From contig CBDUSI010000178.1 in assembly GCA_965370045.1 (NCBI GenBank), positions 1 through 5,239 on the forward strand: 5,239 nt of DNA, read 5' to 3'. The stretch comes from CAZONU01 sp965370045. GTDB taxonomy: Bacteria; Planctomycetota; SZUA-567; JAKLDR01. The translations under genes and the position numbers were made by a program. The notes beneath the pieces were generated by a model. The model was not told the origin of the DNA and did not search any database. It was given only the letters and a program-made list of their open reading frames with translations. This document shows positions 3,701 to 5,239 of this stretch, piece after piece (the stretch's first letter is position 1; each line of letters opens with the position of its first letter).

Positions 3701-5158
3701 TTATCTTTTCTGAGCGCCGCCGCTTTTCGCGGGGTCCACTATCTTCTTGTAGCCGGGGTGCTCGCGCAGGGTGTCAAGGTCGGAGTCATTCCGCATGTGC
3801 TCGAATTTCTTGAAGCCCAGCTTCACCGATTCGGCGAGCTGCTTGACCGCCTCGTCCTTCTTGCCGTTGCGGGCCAGGGCGCATGCCAGGTTGTAGGCCA
3901 GGCTGTTGTTCTTCGGAGCGAAGAGCCGCGCGCGCTTGAGGTAGACCTCGGCGCGCTTGTAGTCCTTGCGGCCCATGAGCATCATAGCCCCGGTCATCAT
4001 CCTCCGCCCGGTTACCTCCAGGCTGGTCTCGACCCGCACGACGGCGTCGGCGCCCTTGTTGTCGGAGGTGAACTTCCGGTAGGCGGCGATCGACCTGGTA
4101 AAGCGCGCCTCGCTGTCGGTGATCTTGGCGAGGCCCTCCCTGAGCTTCTTCAGCTCGTCGGAAAGCGCCTGCTCCTTCTTGTACCTGGCGGTGGCCTCGA
4201 CCGCGGCCAGCTTCTTCGCGAACTTGTCGTCATTAGTCAGCCCGACCAGCTCCTTCAGGCGCGCGTGGCCGCGCATGTACTGGCCGGCGGCGGCCATGAG
4301 CTTCCCGGCGTCCTTCATCTCCAGGGCCAGGATGGCGGCGAACTTCTTCGCGTCGCGCTCGTTCCGCCGCGCCTCCCAGAGCAGCTCCATGTACCTGACC
4401 GCCGGCTCGCCGAGGTTGAGCGCCAGCGGCGGCCACTGGTGGCGGCCATTGAAGGTCACCATCCGCTGGCGAAGGCCCCGGGCGGCCAGCCCGCGCTCCA
4501 GGCGGAGGAGTTCCATGTGGTTGAAGTCCCGCATCCCGCACATGGAGAAGACGGCCAGGCCGGACTCCTTCGCCGGGAGCTTCTGCCCGGTGCTCATTCC
4601 CGCGCCGACGGGGATCACCCCGGCGAACTTCTCCGTGGCGGCCAGACGAAAGGCCACCCGTGCCCCGCCGGAGAAGCCCGTCGCGTAGCGCCGGTCCTTG
4701 TCAATGGACAGGCACGCCGCGGTGTCTTTCATCAACGCCTTGATGGCCACGGTGATGGGCGCGCGGGGCCCGTTGCGGGAGTTGTTGGAGCCGACCACGA
4801 TCCAGCCGTACTTCTCCGCGGCGCGGCGGAACTCCCGCACGGGATCGGTGCCCCGGCCGCCAGGGCTGAAGCCGTAGAGAATCGGGTGCTTCTTCGCGGG
4901 ATCGTAGCCCTTGGGCAGGTAGAGCGCGTAGCTCTGCGCCGGGTCGTCCCTGGTGACCACCTTCCCGATCACCTTGCCGGTTTCAAACTCCGGCTTGGGG
5001 GGAGCGGCGGCCGGCTCCGGGACCGGCTTGGCGACGGGTTTGGCGGCCGGCTTCGCGACCGGTTTGGCTGCGGGTTCGGCGACCGGCTCGGCGGAGGGCG
5101 CGCATCCGGCCAGGGCCAGCAACGGGACCAGCAGCGCGGCGGCAAACGGATTTCGCAT
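3701..5158 (-). CDS. Lipoprotein: alpha/beta hydrolase (PHB depolymerase/esterase-like) with C-terminal TPRs
   Basis: The product is 485 residues. The start at 5158 has Shine-Dalgarno GGGGAGGA nine bases upstream and begins directly with the signal peptide; the in-frame ATG at 5194 would add 12 non-signal residues. Lipobox LAGC has Cys19 as the lipidation site, followed by Ala, as expected for an outer-membrane lipoprotein. Residues 20-57 are a Pro/Ala/Lys linker. Residues about 60-265 form an alpha/beta hydrolase: strand and loop ILYGFSPGGRG (93-103), SNNSRNGP (124-131), nucleophile elbow GFSGG with Ser163, Asp211 in CGMRDFN, and His240 in RHQWPP. This order fits the poly(hydroxyalkanoate) depolymerase/LpqC-like esterase group. 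Residues 266-365 are helical and charged. Residues about 385-450 hold TPRs (YKRAEVYLKRARLFAP; NLACALARNGKKDEAVKQL), ending in the typical SVKLGF...DSDLDTLREHPGY tail. Hydrolysis of an ester or acylated carbohydrate in the periplasm is inferred; the substrate is unknown. No partner gene is adjacent. Confidence 0.85.
   Translation of the reverse strand: MRNPFAAALLVPLLALAGCAPSAEPVAEPAAKPVAKPAAKPVAKPVPEPAAAPPKPEFETGKVIGKVVTRDDPAQSYALYLPKGYDPAKKHPILYGFSPGGRGTDPVREFRRAAEKYGWIVVGSNNSRNGPRAPITVAIKALMKDTAACLSIDKDRRYATGFSGGARVAFRLAATEKFAGVIPVGAGMSTGQKLPAKESGLAVFSMCGMRDFNHMELLRLERGLAARGLRQRMVTFNGRHQWPPLALNLGEPAVRYMELLWEARRNERDAKKFAAILALEMKDAGKLMAAAGQYMRGHARLKELVGLTNDDKFAKKLAAVEATARYKKEQALSDELKKLREGLAKITDSEARFTRSIAAYRKFTSDNKGADAVVRVETSLEVTGRRMMTGAMMLMGRKDYKRAEVYLKRARLFAPKNNSLAYNLACALARNGKKDEAVKQLAESVKLGFKKFEHMRNDSDLDTLREHPGYKKIVDPAKSGGAQKR
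5009..5095 (-). repeat. Pro/Ala/Lys linker-coding repeat
   Basis: Codons 22-50 of the lipoprotein encode four-residue units of the form (E/K)P(V/A)A, e.g. AKPVAKPAAKPVAKP. At DNA level these are 12-bp near-repeats rich in GCGACCGG/CCGGCTTCG. Such linkers commonly space a catalytic domain from the membrane. The array may vary in length between strains. Confidence 0.65.
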
Positions 5159-5196
5159 CGTGGAAGTTCCTCCCCTAAAGAGCCACACTTCCAAGT

Positions 5197-5224
5197 ATGT
5201 TAGTCAGACGCCCCGTTGGCGCAA
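5197..5224 (-). promoter_or_regulatory. Weak candidate promoter of the lipoprotein gene
   Basis: TTGCGC (5224-5219), a 16-bp spacer and TAACAT (5202-5197): 4/6 matches in each box. The leader would be about 32 nt. Nothing better is visible in the 81 bp between the start codon and the window edge; the real promoter may lie outside the window. Confidence 0.25.
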
Positions 5225-5239
5225 ATTGTTCGCGTGAAA

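Noticed and set aside
3686..5203. Long plus-strand open frame (505 codons) antisense to the lipoprotein gene
   Set aside because: Composition is Gly/Arg/His/Leu-rich shadow sequence without domains, while the minus strand encodes signal peptide, lipobox, catalytic triad and TPRs.

Overview
The window is high-GC DNA (strong G/C third-position bias in all real genes) from a bacterium that looks most like a Planctomycetota or other PVC-type lineage. The grounds are a large exported HEAT-repeat protein ending in an 'ITG..-DP-W'-like tail, a lipoprotein joining an alpha/beta hydrolase to TPRs, and intergenic spaces packed with several families of short interspersed repeats. The lineage is an inference from style, not from a marker gene.

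Layout, left to right. (1) Positions 1-736, minus strand: the first 245 codons of a gene running off the left edge. It encodes two tandem helix-turn-helix modules and is read in frame straight through interspersed repeat sequence at 196-322 and 626-667. A textbook sigma-70 promoter (801-829, minus) drives it. (2) Positions 737-1303: intergenic, with that promoter, two candidate plus-strand promoters (960-988 and 1156-1184), a 45-bp-period REP-like repeat (1023-1098), two small stem-loops (1116-1152) and a hairpin just upstream of a ribosome binding site (1272-1298). (3) Positions 1304-3343, plus: a 679-residue exported HEAT-repeat protein. Its stop codon abuts an inverted copy of the REP-like repeat (3341-3380). 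(4) Positions 3391-3660: a third candidate promoter and a small single-span membrane protein gene that appears split by a 7-bp-period inverted repeat. (5) Positions 3701-5158, minus: a 485-residue lipoprotein with a hydrolase triad and C-terminal TPRs, convergent with the preceding genes.

The genes do not form one obvious pathway: two encode envelope/periplasmic proteins, one a DNA-binding-type protein. The most notable features are the repeats and the promoters. One repeat element has become coding sequence between two HTH modules, a REP-like repeat brackets the HEAT gene in inverted orientation, and the candidate plus-strand promoters carry GC-rich inverted repeats at the -35/-10 spacer; two of these share a 15-bp element, CCCCGCCC(GG/AA)CGGGG. 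No tRNA, rRNA, transposase, CRISPR array or complete mobile element was seen.
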